Source: Massilia frigida (GTDB taxonomy: Bacteria > Pseudomonadota > Gammaproteobacteria > Burkholderiales > Burkholderiaceae_D). From it: a DNA stretch of 64,000 bases. A program made the translations under genes and the position numbers. The stretch lies in assembly GCF_011682175.1 (NCBI RefSeq), contig NZ_WHJG01000005.1, positions 124,001 through 188,000 on the forward strand, written 5' to 3'. This document shows, piece by piece, positions 42,237 to 50,793 of this stretch (positions within the stretch are counted from its first letter, which is position 1; every line of letters starts with the position of its first letter). A model generated the notes under the pieces. It saw only the letters and a list, made by a program, of their open reading frames with translations. It did no database searches and was not told the origin of the DNA.

Positions 42237-42251
42237 AGCAACTTCCCCCCA

Positions 42252-42709
42252 ACCGGGGTCTGACCTCTGATTAGCAATTCCACACCGGGGTCAGAGCTCT
42301 GACTAGCAACAAAAATGTTGGTGGTTGCAAAGGTGATGGTTTTTCACGACGGTTTCGACGACTCTGAAGTCTGTAGGCTAGCTTTGCGCAGGAGCCGGCT
42401 GGTTTATCCGTCGATTTGTTTCACACAGAAACTAATTGCTAGTCAGAACTCTGACCCCGGTTATGCAAGTTCCCACACCGGGGTCAGAGCTCTGACTAGC
42501 AACAAAAATGTTGGTGGTTGCAAATTTGATGGTCTTTCACGACGGTTTCGATGACTTTGAAGTCTGTAGGGCAGCTTTGGCTCAGGAGCCGTCTGGTTTA
42601 CCCGGCGATTTGTTCTACCGCGAAACTAATTGCTAGTCAGAGCTCTGACCCCGGTTAAGCGTTTGGGGCTGCTGAGCAATAAATTGCTAATCAGAGGTCA
42701 GACCCCGGT
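42252..42709. repeat. nested inverted-repeat element with two 180-bp units
   Basis: Outer 28-bp arms are exact inverted copies: ACCGGGGTCTGACCTCTGAT... from 42252 and its reverse complement ending at 42709. Inside lie two direct repeats, 42284-42462 and 42477-42656. Each is bounded by 26-bp inverted ends based on ACCGGGGTCAGAGCTCTGAC, with one mismatch in the first unit and none in the second. The whole looks like a small non-autonomous mobile or REP-type composite. No transposase is encoded. The outer right arm overlaps the end of the LysR gene. Confidence 0.85.
42508..42636 (+). other. possible 42-codon ORF inside repeat unit 2
   Basis: ATG at 42508 to TAG at 42634 reads 42 residues starting MLVVANLMVFHDGFDDFEV. 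In unit 1 the same frame (from 42315) is shifted by a one-base length difference and runs on past the unit. There is no ribosome site and no known family. It may simply be chance inside a structural repeat. Confidence 0.2.
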
Positions 42710-43602
42710 GTGGGCTGGGGCAGGTAGCGGCGGGCGCTGGTGACGATGTGCTCGGTCAGGGCGTGCGTGAAGGGGGTGTCGATGTTCCAGGCGTGCCACG
42801 AGAGCGCCGTGCTCCAGGTCCGCCCCGGCGCCAGATCAATCAGTTGGCCCGAGGCAATCCGGCTCAGCGCGCTCAGCTCGGGCATCAGGCCGTACGCCAC
42901 GCCGTGCAGGATGCAGTTTTCCAGCGCCGGCGAGACCGGCATGGTGTGGTGCGGGAACACCACCTCGCCCTCGAATTCCTGCGCCAGGAAGCGCGCCAGT
43001 TGCTTGCGCTCGCTGACCACCGCCGGCGCCAGCGCCACCGCCTCGGCAATGAAGCCGTCGCCGAACCAGTGCCCCGCAAACGCGGGCGTGGCAACGCAGG
43101 TGTAGCGCAGCAGCCCCAGCGGCGTGGACGTGGTGCCGGCCGCGTCGCCGCCGACCTCGTCGGTCTCGGCCACGCAGGCGAACACGGCGCCTTCGCGCAC
43201 CAGCCGCAGCGCGCGCTCGCCGTCGGCCAGCTGGATATCGAACTGGCAGCGCGGCGGCGCCAGTAGCGGCGGCAGCGCATGCGCGAACCAGGTCGCAAGG
43301 CTGTCGGCGTCCAGCGCCAGGGCCAGCGCCGGCAGGCTGGTGTCGCGCCCGAGGTCGATGTCGAGCGCCGCTTCCATCAGTTTGACGTGGCGGAAATGCA
43401 CCACCAGCCGCTGCCCCAGCCCGGTCGGCACCGAGGGCGTGCCGCGCACCACCAGCAGGCGCCCGCACGCGTCTTCCAGCGCCTTGATGCGCTGCGATAC
43501 CGCCGACTGGCTCATTCCCAGCAGCAGCGCTGCCTTGTCGAAACTGCCGCTCGCCGCCACCGCGTCGAGCACGGCCAGGCCGCGATAGTCGAGATTACTC
43601 AT
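42691..43602 (-). CDS. argP: LysR-type regulator, ArgP-like
   Basis: 303 aa. The N-terminal winged helix (LAVLDAVAASGSFDKAALLLGMSQSAVSQRIKALE) and total length fit ArgP/IciA, which in other bacteria senses lysine/arginine and controls argO. The substrate-binding domain is complete. The last residues (TPGSDL) and the TGA stop are encoded by the outer arm of the repeat at 42252-42709, so the native end has been replaced. No argO/lysE-type exporter is adjacent; the divergent neighbour is a flavoprotein. Confidence 0.82.
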   Translation of the reverse strand: MSNLDYRGLAVLDAVAASGSFDKAALLLGMSQSAVSQRIKALEDACGRLLVVRGTPSVPTGLGQRLVVHFRHVKLMEAALDIDLGRDTSLPALALALDADSLATWFAHALPPLLAPPRCQFDIQLADGERALRLVREGAVFACVAETDEVGGDAAGTTSTPLGLLRYTCVATPAFAGHWFGDGFIAEAVALAPAVVSERKQLARFLAQEFEGEVVFPHHTMPVSPALENCILHGVAYGLMPELSALSRIASGQLIDLAPGRTWSTALSWHAWNIDTPFTHALTEHIVTSARRYLPQPTPGSDL

Positions 43603-43775
43603 CAGTAGCGCTGTTCCATGGTGATTTGATGAGCAATACTAATACGCTTAGGCCAGTGCTGCCAACGCGCAACAGCGATGCGCCACGGTAAAGTGAAAAT
43701 TGGCGTATCGTTGACGCCTGAAAACGGCACCCGCCCGCATCCCATGTTGTACCTCAAGTTGAAGAAGAGTCCGCC

Positions 43776-45218
43776 ATGAACAAGTTACACGTCGATGTCG
43801 CCGTCATCGGTACCGGTACCGCGGGTCTTTCCGCCTACCGCGCCGCGCGCGCCCAGGGGAAAACCGCGGTCCTCATCGAAAGCGGCCCCTACGGCACGAC
43901 CTGCGCCCGCGTCGGCTGCATGCCCAGCAAGCTGCTGATCGCCGCCAGCGAGGCGGCCCACATGCTGGCGCTGGCGCCCCGGTTCGGCGTGCATCCGGGC
44001 CCCGTCCGCATCGATGGCAAGGCCGTGATGGCGCGCGTGCGCAGCGAACGCGACCGCTTCGTCGGCTTCGTGCTCGAGAGCGTCGATAGCATCCCCGACC
44101 ACGACAAGCTGCGCGGCCACGCCCGCTTCACCGGACCGCAATCGCTGCAGGTGGACCAGCACACCAGCATCGAGGCCGCGCGCGTGGTCATCGCCAGCGG
44201 TTCCACCCCGGTCATGCTGCCTCAGCTCAAGGATGTGGGCGAGCGCGTCATCGTCAGCGACGATGTGTTCGACTGGACCGACCTGCCCGCCTCCGTGGCG
44301 GTGATCGGTACCGGCGTGATCGGCCTCGAACTGGGCCAGGCCCTGCATCGCTTGGGCGTGCGCGTGAGCGTATTCGCGCGCGGCGGCAGCGTGGCGCAGC
44401 TGAGCGACCCGGAAGTGCTGCACGTGGCCGCCAAGGCCCTGGCGCGCGAGCTCGACCTGCGCTTCCAGCAGCGCATCGTCAGCGCCGAACAGCAGGGCGA
44501 GGAAGTGGTGCTGGTCACGCGCGACGCCGCCGGCGCCGAGCATACCGACCGCTTCGCGTATGTGCTGGTGGCGGCCGGGCGCACGCCCAACGTCGACCAG
44601 ATCGGCATCGAAACCACCGGCCTGGAACTGGATGAGCGCGGCATTCCCCTGTTCGACGCCACCACCATGCAGTGCGGCACCAGCCACATTTTCATCGCCG
44701 GCGACGCCAACAACGAGCGCCCGGTGTTGCCGGAAGCGGCCGACCACGGCAAGATCGCGGGCGACAATGCCGGCCGCTATCCCGACGTGCGTCCCGGCCT
44801 GCGCCGCACGCCGCTGACGATTGCCTTCACCGAGCCGCAGATCGCCACCCTGGGCGCGAGTTACCAGGAACTGTGCGCCGAAGGCAAGCCCAAGTTCGCA
44901 ATCGGCAAGGTATCGTTCGAGAACCAGGGCCGCAGCCGGGTGATGCTGCAAAACCACGGCATGCTGCGGGTGTACGGCGAGTACGGCACCTGCCGTTTCC
45001 TGGGCGCCGAGATGATCGGGCCGCGCGCCGAGAACCTGGGCCACCTGCTGGCCTGGGCCTGCCAGGCGCGCCTGACGGTGGCGCAGATGCTGGACATGCC
45101 GTTCTACCATCCGGTGATCGAAGAAGGCGTGCGCACCGCCCTGCGCGACCTGGCGGCGGAGCTGGAAAAAGGCGCCCCGAAAGCGAGCAGCGCGCCGGAC
45201 AACACCCCCGGCGTGTAA
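43776..45218 (+). CDS. dihydrolipoyl dehydrogenase-like flavoprotein
   Basis: 480 aa, class I pyridine nucleotide-disulfide oxidoreductase. FAD motif GTGTAGLSAYRAA, redox-active cysteines in TCARVGCMPSK, NAD(P) motif GTGVIGLELGQAL, and GDAN for the second FAD site. The C-terminal FYHPVIEEGVRTAL keeps a His-Glu pair but differs from classic E3 (HPTLSE). No 2-oxoacid dehydrogenase genes are nearby, so its partner is unknown and it may not be an E3. Confidence 0.85.
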   Translation: MNKLHVDVAVIGTGTAGLSAYRAARAQGKTAVLIESGPYGTTCARVGCMPSKLLIAASEAAHMLALAPRFGVHPGPVRIDGKAVMARVRSERDRFVGFVLESVDSIPDHDKLRGHARFTGPQSLQVDQHTSIEAARVVIASGSTPVMLPQLKDVGERVIVSDDVFDWTDLPASVAVIGTGVIGLELGQALHRLGVRVSVFARGGSVAQLSDPEVLHVAAKALARELDLRFQQRIVSAEQQGEEVVLVTRDAAGAEHTDRFAYVLVAAGRTPNVDQIGIETTGLELDERGIPLFDATTMQCGTSHIFIAGDANNERPVLPEAADHGKIAGDNAGRYPDVRPGLRRTPLTIAFTEPQIATLGASYQELCAEGKPKFAIGKVSFENQGRSRVMLQNHGMLRVYGEYGTCRFLGAEMIGPRAENLGHLLAWACQARLTVAQMLDMPFYHPVIEEGVRTALRDLAAELEKGAPKASSAPDNTPGV

Positions 45219-45252
45219 GCGCGAAGGCGGGTGTTTCCTGGCCGGCGGCCGA

Positions 45253-45338
45253 GGGGTCAGACCCCGGTTTTTCAGTGAGGGGTCTGACCCCGGTGTTGCC
45301 CGGTATCGCCCGGTGTTGCCAGTGAGGGGTCTGACCCC
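45253..45338. repeat. three GGGGTCWGACCCC palindromes
   Basis: GGGGTCAGACCCC at 45253-45265 and GGGGTCTGACCCC at 45279-45291 and 45326-45338. The latter two sit in identical 23-base contexts (CAGTGAG before, GGTG after). The motif is the same as the ends of the element at 42252-42709. This fills the gap between the flavoprotein and the SRPBCC gene. Confidence 0.8.
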
Positions 45339-45371
45339 GGTGAAGACATGTTTCGGTGGCGCCGGCCTGGC

Positions 45372-45857
45372 TTAGTTCAGGTAACTGGCGTCGAGCCGCC
45401 CCGCGCCCGCCATCTCGCGCACGATGCGGATCGTGTCGATATCGGCTTCCTGGTAGGCCGACTTCTTGTATTCGTCGTACATGGCATTGGCCTTGTCGGT
45501 CTCGGCATCGTGCCCGTCGTCGTACTTGAAGCGCACGAACATGGTGTGCTCGGCCGGCGTCTCAATCGTCACGGTCAGGCTCGACGCGGCAATCTCGCCC
45601 TGCTCGGGCACCTCGTAGCGTACCTCTTGCAGCGGCGTGAGCAGCACGCGGTCGATCACCACCAGTTCGCCGAAGCGCCGGCTGCGGCGGAAGCTGCCGC
45701 TGTCGCGCTCGTCGATCGTGCACTCGTCCAAATGCGGCACGAACAGCATGGGCATTTCCGCGCACAGCACCAGCCCGCGCCACAGCTGCTCGCGCGTGAG
45801 GGTGTCGATCAGCGGATTCAGGGGATCGTTAATTTCAATCAGATGTTCAAATTTCAT
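45372..45857 (-). CDS. SRPBCC/DUF1857 family protein
   Basis: 161 aa with a START-like beta-alpha fold. The start MKFEHLIEINDPLNPLIDTLTREQLWRGL and the middle RFGELVVIDRVLL fit DUF1857 (AtaL-like) proteins, which bind small hydrophobic ligands. The biological role is unknown. It is divergent from the DUF1003 gene. Confidence 0.82.
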   Translation of the reverse strand: MKFEHLIEINDPLNPLIDTLTREQLWRGLVLCAEMPMLFVPHLDECTIDERDSGSFRRSRRFGELVVIDRVLLTPLQEVRYEVPEQGEIAASSLTVTIETPAEHTMFVRFKYDDGHDAETDKANAMYDEYKKSAYQEADIDTIRIVREMAGAGRLDASYLN

Positions 45858-46001
45858 GGTGCTTTAACTCGTCGGTGAAGGGCATTGCAGCCCGGATACC
45901 GGGATGGTAACGCAAGCGATCTGTGCGCGCTGGAAAGTGACTTGCGGATACACTGCTTATCGAGCAGACAATCCGTCCGCACCACCAGTGAAGAACACAG
46001 C

Positions 46002-46538
46002 ATGAGGACCACCCGCAAGGACTATCTGGCGCACATCGAAGCGCTGCAAAAACGCAGCGACGATACCGTGGCCAAGCACATCGCCGAACGGCGCGCACTG
46101 ACCCCCAGCCAACCCGATCCGGAGGACGACGCCACCTTCGGCCAGCGCGCGGCCGACGCCGTGGCGCGCTTCGGTGGTTCCTGGACCTTCATCATGCTGT
46201 TCGCGCTGGTGCTGGTGTCCTGGGTGGTGCTCAATTCCTTCCTGCTCACGCGCGGCGGCGCCAAGCCGTTCGACCCTTTCCCCTACATCCTGCTGAACCT
46301 GTTCCTGTCGATGCTGGCCTCGATCCAGGCGCCGGTGATCCTGATGTCGCAGAACCGCCAGGGCGAAATCGACCGCCTGAACGCCCAGAACGATTACGAG
46401 ATCAACCTCAAGGCCGAGCTGGAAATCATCGCCCTGCACGAAAAAATGGATGCCTTCAAGCTGCAGCTGGTCGAGATGCAGCATGAACAGCTGCGCCTGC
46501 TCAACGCCCTGTGCCAGGACAACAAGGTCACCACTTAA
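46002..46538 (+). CDS. DUF1003 membrane protein
   Basis: 178 aa with two membrane helices (WTFIMLFALVLVSWVVLNSFLL and YILLNLFLSMLASIQAPVILM) flanked by charged helical parts, the DUF1003 layout. The short second loop and the following MSQNRQGEIDRLNAQNDYEINLKAELEI are typical. ATG at 46002 is preferred over the upstream open frame. It overlaps the convergent LysR gene by 4 bases. Confidence 0.85.
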   Translation: MRTTRKDYLAHIEALQKRSDDTVAKHIAERRALTPSQPDPEDDATFGQRAADAVARFGGSWTFIMLFALVLVSWVVLNSFLLTRGGAKPFDPFPYILLNLFLSMLASIQAPVILMSQNRQGEIDRLNAQNDYEINLKAELEIIALHEKMDAFKLQLVEMQHEQLRLLNALCQDNKVTT

Positions 46539-47455
46539 TTGCCTATCCCCGGCAAGCCCTCGTCCCAGTACGGGGCGGGGCCGAAGCGTGCGGCGAAATA
46601 ATCGATGAAGGCTTGCGTCTTGGGCGGCAGGAAATTGCGGTTCAGGTACTGGGCCGACACCACCGAATTCAAGGCCATCGGATACGCCGCCAGCAGCGGT
46701 ACCAGCGCGCCACTCTTGAGCTGCTGGTACACCGCCCAGGTCGATTGCAGCGCGATCCCCAGCCCGGCCAGGGCAGCGTCGCGCATCGCTTCGCCGTTAT
46801 CGCTGCGCATCCTTCCTCCCACCCGCACGCTGATCAGGCTACCGTCGGCATCCCTGAAATTCCATGGATTGACCCCTTCCAGCACCAGGCACTGGTGATC
46901 GGCCAGTTCCTGCGGGCGCTGCGGCGTGCCGTGCCGCGCCAGGTAGGCGGGCGAGGCCACCAGCAGCAGGCGGCTGGGCGCCAGCACGCGCGCGATCAGG
47001 GCCGAATCGTGCAGCGGTCCGTTGCGGATGGTGACGTCGATGCCGTTGGCGGCCAGGTCGATCACCCGGTCCGACAGGCGCAGGTCGAGCTGCAGGCCGG
47101 GATAGCGTTCCATGAAGGCGGGCAGCCACGGCATCAGGTGCAGGCGTCCGAACGAGACCGAGGCCGCCACCCGCAATAAACCCTGCGGCTCGCGCCCGGC
47201 CCCGACCGAGGCGCGCGCCTGCTCGGCGGCGTCGAGCAGGGCCACGGCGCGTTCGAGGAAGGTTTCGCCATCCTGGGTCAGGGCGATCTGGCGCGTGGTG
47301 CGGTGCAGCAGGCGCGCGCCGAGCTGGCGTTCCAGCTGGGCCATGCGTGCGCTGGAGGCCGCTGGCGACAGGCTGAACTCGCGCCCCGCAGCGGACAGGT
47401 TGCGGGTGGCGCAGACCCGCACGAATAGCGCCACATCGGTCAGGTCGAGGTTCAT
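46535..47455 (-). CDS. LysR-type transcriptional regulator
   Basis: 306 aa. The N-terminal helix-turn-helix (FVRVCATRNLSAAGREFSLSPAASSARMAQLERQLGARLLHRTTR) and the effector domain are complete. Effector unknown. It is divergent from the quinone oxidoreductase-like gene, which it probably controls through the shared 100-base gap. Confidence 0.9.
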   Translation of the reverse strand: MNLDLTDVALFVRVCATRNLSAAGREFSLSPAASSARMAQLERQLGARLLHRTTRQIALTQDGETFLERAVALLDAAEQARASVGAGREPQGLLRVAASVSFGRLHLMPWLPAFMERYPGLQLDLRLSDRVIDLAANGIDVTIRNGPLHDSALIARVLAPSRLLLVASPAYLARHGTPQRPQELADHQCLVLEGVNPWNFRDADGSLISVRVGGRMRSDNGEAMRDAALAGLGIALQSTWAVYQQLKSGALVPLLAAYPMALNSVVSAQYLNRNFLPPKTQAFIDYFAARFGPAPYWDEGLPGIGN

Positions 47456-47477
47456 TGTTCTGTTTTGGTGAAGAGAT

Positions 47478-47508
47478 ATTCAATCATTATGCCAATTATC
47501 AATCGAAT
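47478..47508. promoter_or_regulatory. imperfect inverted repeat, possible LysR site
   Basis: ATTCAAT (47478-47484) and ATCGAAT (47502-47508) form an imperfect palindrome, with a partly symmetric AT-rich core, between the divergent LysR and oxidoreductase genes. LysR regulators often bind such sites; direct evidence is lacking. Confidence 0.35.
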
Positions 47509-47555
47509 CGGCACGGTCTACACTGGCTCATCTGTCAACCAAACAAGGAAACAAC

Positions 47556-48548
47556 ATGAAAGCCATTGCCGTCATTAACGGAAACCTGCACGACGTCGAA
47601 TTGCCTGTGCCACAGCCGCAAGGGCGCGACCTGGTGGTGAAAGTGGAGGCAATTTCGGTCAATCCGGTCGACTTCAAGCAACGCAAGGCGGCCGCTCACG
47701 ATGGCGAACCGCGCCTGGTCGGCTGGGACGTGGCCGGTACCGTCAGCGCCGTCGGCCCGCAGGCGACCCTGTTCAAGGTGGGCGATGCGGTGTATTACGC
47801 CGGCAGCGTGGTGCGTCCGGGCGCCAACAGCGAGTTTCATGCGGTCGACGAGCGCATCGTGGGGCGCAAGCCGGCCAGCCTGAGTGTGGAGCACGCCGCC
47901 GCGCTGCCGCTGACCAGCATCACCGCGTGGGAAGCGCTGTTCGAGCGCCTGGGCGTGTCGCGCAGCGGGGCGGACGAGGGCAAGTCGGTGCTGATCATCG
48001 GCGGCGCGGGCGGGGTGGGGTCGATCGCGATCCAGCTGGCCAAGAAACTGGCCAAGCTGAACGTGATTGCAACGGCCTCGCGCCGGGCGTCGGAACAGTG
48101 GTGCAGGGCGCTCGGGGCCGACCATGTGATCGATCACCTGGGCGACATGCCGGCCCAGCTGGCCGCGCTGGGGCTGGCGGAAGTGGATTACATCTTGTGC
48201 CTGAACGATATCGACGCGCACTTTGCGGCGATGGCGGCGGCGATCGCGCCGCAGGGCAAGATCTGCGCAATCGTGCGCAATGAGCGGCCACTGCCGATGG
48301 ACCTGGTGTTCGCCAAGAGCGTGACGGTGGTGTTCGAGATGATGTTCACCCGTTCGATGTTCGGCACGGCCGACATGATCGAGCAGCACAAGCTGCTCAA
48401 TGAAGTGGCGGCGCTGGTCGACGCGGGCGTGCTGACCACCACGGTGGGGGAAAACGGCGGCAGGATCGACCCGGCCAACCTGACACGCGCCCACGCGGCG
48501 CTGGAGGCGGGCAGGACGATCGGGAAGATTGTGTTGTCGGGGTTTTAA
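47556..48548 (+). CDS. zinc-type alcohol dehydrogenase-like / quinone oxidoreductase
   Basis: 330 aa medium-chain dehydrogenase. The start MKAIAVINGNLHDVELPVPQPQGRDLVVKV and the NADPH motif IIGGAGGVGSIAIQLAKKL fit the NADPH:quinone oxidoreductase branch; the catalytic zinc cysteines of true alcohol dehydrogenases are not seen. GGAAACA before ATG supports the start. Probably induced through the divergent LysR regulator. Confidence 0.88.
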   Translation: MKAIAVINGNLHDVELPVPQPQGRDLVVKVEAISVNPVDFKQRKAAAHDGEPRLVGWDVAGTVSAVGPQATLFKVGDAVYYAGSVVRPGANSEFHAVDERIVGRKPASLSVEHAAALPLTSITAWEALFERLGVSRSGADEGKSVLIIGGAGGVGSIAIQLAKKLAKLNVIATASRRASEQWCRALGADHVIDHLGDMPAQLAALGLAEVDYILCLNDIDAHFAAMAAAIAPQGKICAIVRNERPLPMDLVFAKSVTVVFEMMFTRSMFGTADMIEQHKLLNEVAALVDAGVLTTTVGENGGRIDPANLTRAHAALEAGRTIGKIVLSGF

Positions 48549-48564
48549 GCCGTAGCGTCCCCCC

Positions 48565-48590
48565 GTCGTTCCCGCCTGCGCGGGAACGAC
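48565..48590. repeat. palindromic repeat before rep
   Basis: GTCGTTCCCGC (48565-48575) and GCGGGAACGAC (48580-48590) form a perfect 11-bp stem with loop CTGC. Same family as the palindromes at 15481, 17329 and 62045. Confidence 0.75.
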
Positions 48591-48644
48591 AGATGAGGCG
48601 TACGTTACAATGGCCGGTCGTCCCCCACCAGATTGCCCCGCCCG

Positions 48645-50705
48645 ATGTCCTCCACCCCCAATTTCGGCCTGAACGTTCCCCAGAGCGAAGCGGTCATGTA
48701 TCTTGACGGCCCTTGCCTGGTGCTGGCCGGTGCCGGCTCGGGCAAGACGCGCGTGATCACCCAGAAAATCGCGCACCTGATCGAAGACCGCGGCTACGAT
48801 CCGCGCACCATCGCGGCCCTGACCTTCACCAACAAGGCGGCGCTGGAAATGCAGGAGCGCATCGCCAAGCTGCTCAAGCAGCCGCGCCAGGCCAAGCAGC
48901 TCACCGTCTCCACCTTCCACTCGCTCGGCGTGAAAATCCTGCGCCAGGAAGCGGCCGGCGTGGGTCTGAAAGACCGTTTTTCCATCATGGACAGCGACGA
49001 TTGCTTCGGCCTGGTCCAGGATTTGGCCATCACCACCGACAAGCAACTGATCCGCAGCATCCAGAATTCCATCTCCCTGTGGAAAAACGCCCTGATCGAT
49101 CCCGAAGACGCGGTCAAGCACGCCAAGGATGAAGACGAAGCCCAGGCCGCGCGCGTGTTCCGCAGCTACGTGGCCACGCTCGCGGCCTACCAGGCGGTCG
49201 ATTTCGATGACCTGATCCGCCTGCCGGTGGAACTGTTCCGCAACAACGATCCGATCCGCGACAAGTGGCAGCGCCGCCTGCGCTATCTGCTCATGGACGA
49301 GTATCAGGATACCAACACCTGCCAGTACGAACTGGTCAAGCTGCTGGTCACGGGCATCGGCAAGAAACCCATGTTCACCGCCGTCGGCGACGACGACCAG
49401 GCCATCTACGCCTGGCGCGGCGCCTCGGTGGAAAACCTGAAAACCCTGGGCGACGATTTTCCCGACTTGCGCGTCATCAAGCTGGAACAGAATTACCGCT
49501 CCACCACCCGCATCTTGCAGGCGGCCAACGCGGTCATCTCGAACAATCCCAAGCTGTTCGAAAAAGCCCTGTGGTCCGAACACGGCCTGGGCGAGCCGAT
49601 CACGGTGCTCGGCATGCAGACCGACGACCAGGAAGCCGAGCAGGTGGCGATCATGATTTCGTCCGACCGCTTCCAGCGCAAGAACAAGTGGTCCGATTAC
49701 GCCATCCTGTACCGCGGCAACCACCAGGCGCGCGTGATCGAGCAATGCCTGCGCAAGGAACGCATTCCGTACACGATTTCCGGCGGCCAGAGTTTTTTCG
49801 ACAAGGCCGAAATCAAGGACATCATCAGTTACCTGCGCCTGATCGCCAACGAGGGCGACGATCCCGCCTTCATCCGCGCCGTCACCACGCCCAAGCGCGG
49901 GGTCGGCATGGCCACCCTGGAAGTGCTGGGCGCGTTTTCCAAGCAGTGGAATTGCTCGCTGTTCGAGGCCACCTTCAAGGGCGGCATCGAAGCCAAGCTG
50001 CCGGACCGCCAGCTGTTGCCGCTGCGCGCATTTTGCAACTTCATCAACCAGCTCGAAGCGCGCGCCAGCCGCCCCGGCCCGTCCGGCAGCGGCGAGAACG
50101 CGGCCGCCGTGCTGGACGACATGATGAAGGAAATCGCTTACGAGAGTTATCTGTACGACACCTTTGACGACCGCGCCGCGCAAAGCAAGTGGCTCAATGT
50201 GCTCGAATTTACCAACTGGCTCAAGGAACGCGGCTGCGGCGGCAAGGATAAATCCGGCGAGGAAAAAAACCTGCTGGAACTGACCCAGATGGTGGCCTTG
50301 ATGTCCATGTTGGAAGGCAAGGACGAGGAGCCGGACGCGGTGCGCATGTCGACCCTGCACGCCTCCAAGGGATTGGAGTTTCCGCACGTCTTCCTGGTCG
50401 GCGTGGAAGAGGGCATCTTGCCGCACAAGGGCGACCCGGACGCGTCGGTGGAAACCATCGGCGCGCGCATCCAGGAAGAACGGCGCCTGATGTACGTGGG
50501 CATCACGCGCGCCCAGCGCACCTTGTATATCACTTGGTGCAAGAAACGCAAGCGTGCCGGCGAGCAAGTTCATTGCGATGTGTCGCGCTTCATCAAGGAG
50601 ATGGCGCTCGACGTCGGCACCGCCGCACCGACCGAGGCGGAAACGGTCTCTCCCAAGGATCGCCTGGCCAGCCTGAAAGCCTTGCTTGCAACACCGAAAA
50701 CATAG
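48645..50705 (+). CDS. rep: ATP-dependent DNA helicase Rep
   Basis: 686-aa superfamily I 3'-5' helicase that helps forks pass obstacles. Walker A AGAGSGKTRV, motif II LLMDEYQDTN, motif III GDDDQAIYAWRGA and later motifs (LEQNYRSTTRI, MSTLHASKGLEF, RRLMYVGITRAQ) are intact. ATG at 48645 is preferred to the TTG at 48633. UvrD is similar, but length and VGDDDQAIYAWRGA favour Rep. Confidence 0.92.
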   Translation: MSSTPNFGLNVPQSEAVMYLDGPCLVLAGAGSGKTRVITQKIAHLIEDRGYDPRTIAALTFTNKAALEMQERIAKLLKQPRQAKQLTVSTFHSLGVKILRQEAAGVGLKDRFSIMDSDDCFGLVQDLAITTDKQLIRSIQNSISLWKNALIDPEDAVKHAKDEDEAQAARVFRSYVATLAAYQAVDFDDLIRLPVELFRNNDPIRDKWQRRLRYLLMDEYQDTNTCQYELVKLLVTGIGKKPMFTAVGDDDQAIYAWRGASVENLKTLGDDFPDLRVIKLEQNYRSTTRILQAANAVISNNPKLFEKALWSEHGLGEPITVLGMQTDDQEAEQVAIMISSDRFQRKNKWSDYAILYRGNHQARVIEQCLRKERIPYTISGGQSFFDKAEIKDIISYLRLIANEGDDPAFIRAVTTPKRGVGMATLEVLGAFSKQWNCSLFEATFKGGIEAKLPDRQLLPLRAFCNFINQLEARASRPGPSGSGENAAAVLDDMMKEIAYESYLYDTFDDRAAQSKWLNVLEFTNWLKERGCGGKDKSGEEKNLLELTQMVALMSMLEGKDEEPDAVRMSTLHASKGLEFPHVFLVGVEEGILPHKGDPDASVETIGARIQEERRLMYVGITRAQRTLYITWCKKRKRAGEQVHCDVSRFIKEMALDVGTAAPTEAETVSPKDRLASLKALLATPKT

Positions 50706-50793
50706 CGCGTAGTGTCATGCTCGGCAACGCTGAACATGCGCGCTAGCATGTTTCGACGCGGCGCCGTGGCGCACTTTGCCGAGGGGGAATTTC

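Noticed and set aside
42284-42656. Possible CRISPR array at the duplicated units
   Set aside because: Only two copies of about 180 bases, separated by 14 bases, with inverted ends; no short regularly spaced repeats and no cas genes.
43776-45218. Calling this gene lpdA (E3 of 2-oxoacid dehydrogenases)
   Set aside because: No dehydrogenase genes adjacent and the C-terminal motif differs from classic E3, so only a family-level name is given.
47535-50573. 1012-codon minus-strand open frame across the oxidoreductase and rep genes
   Set aside because: It spans two real opposite genes and the gap with the palindrome; no domain or start signal.
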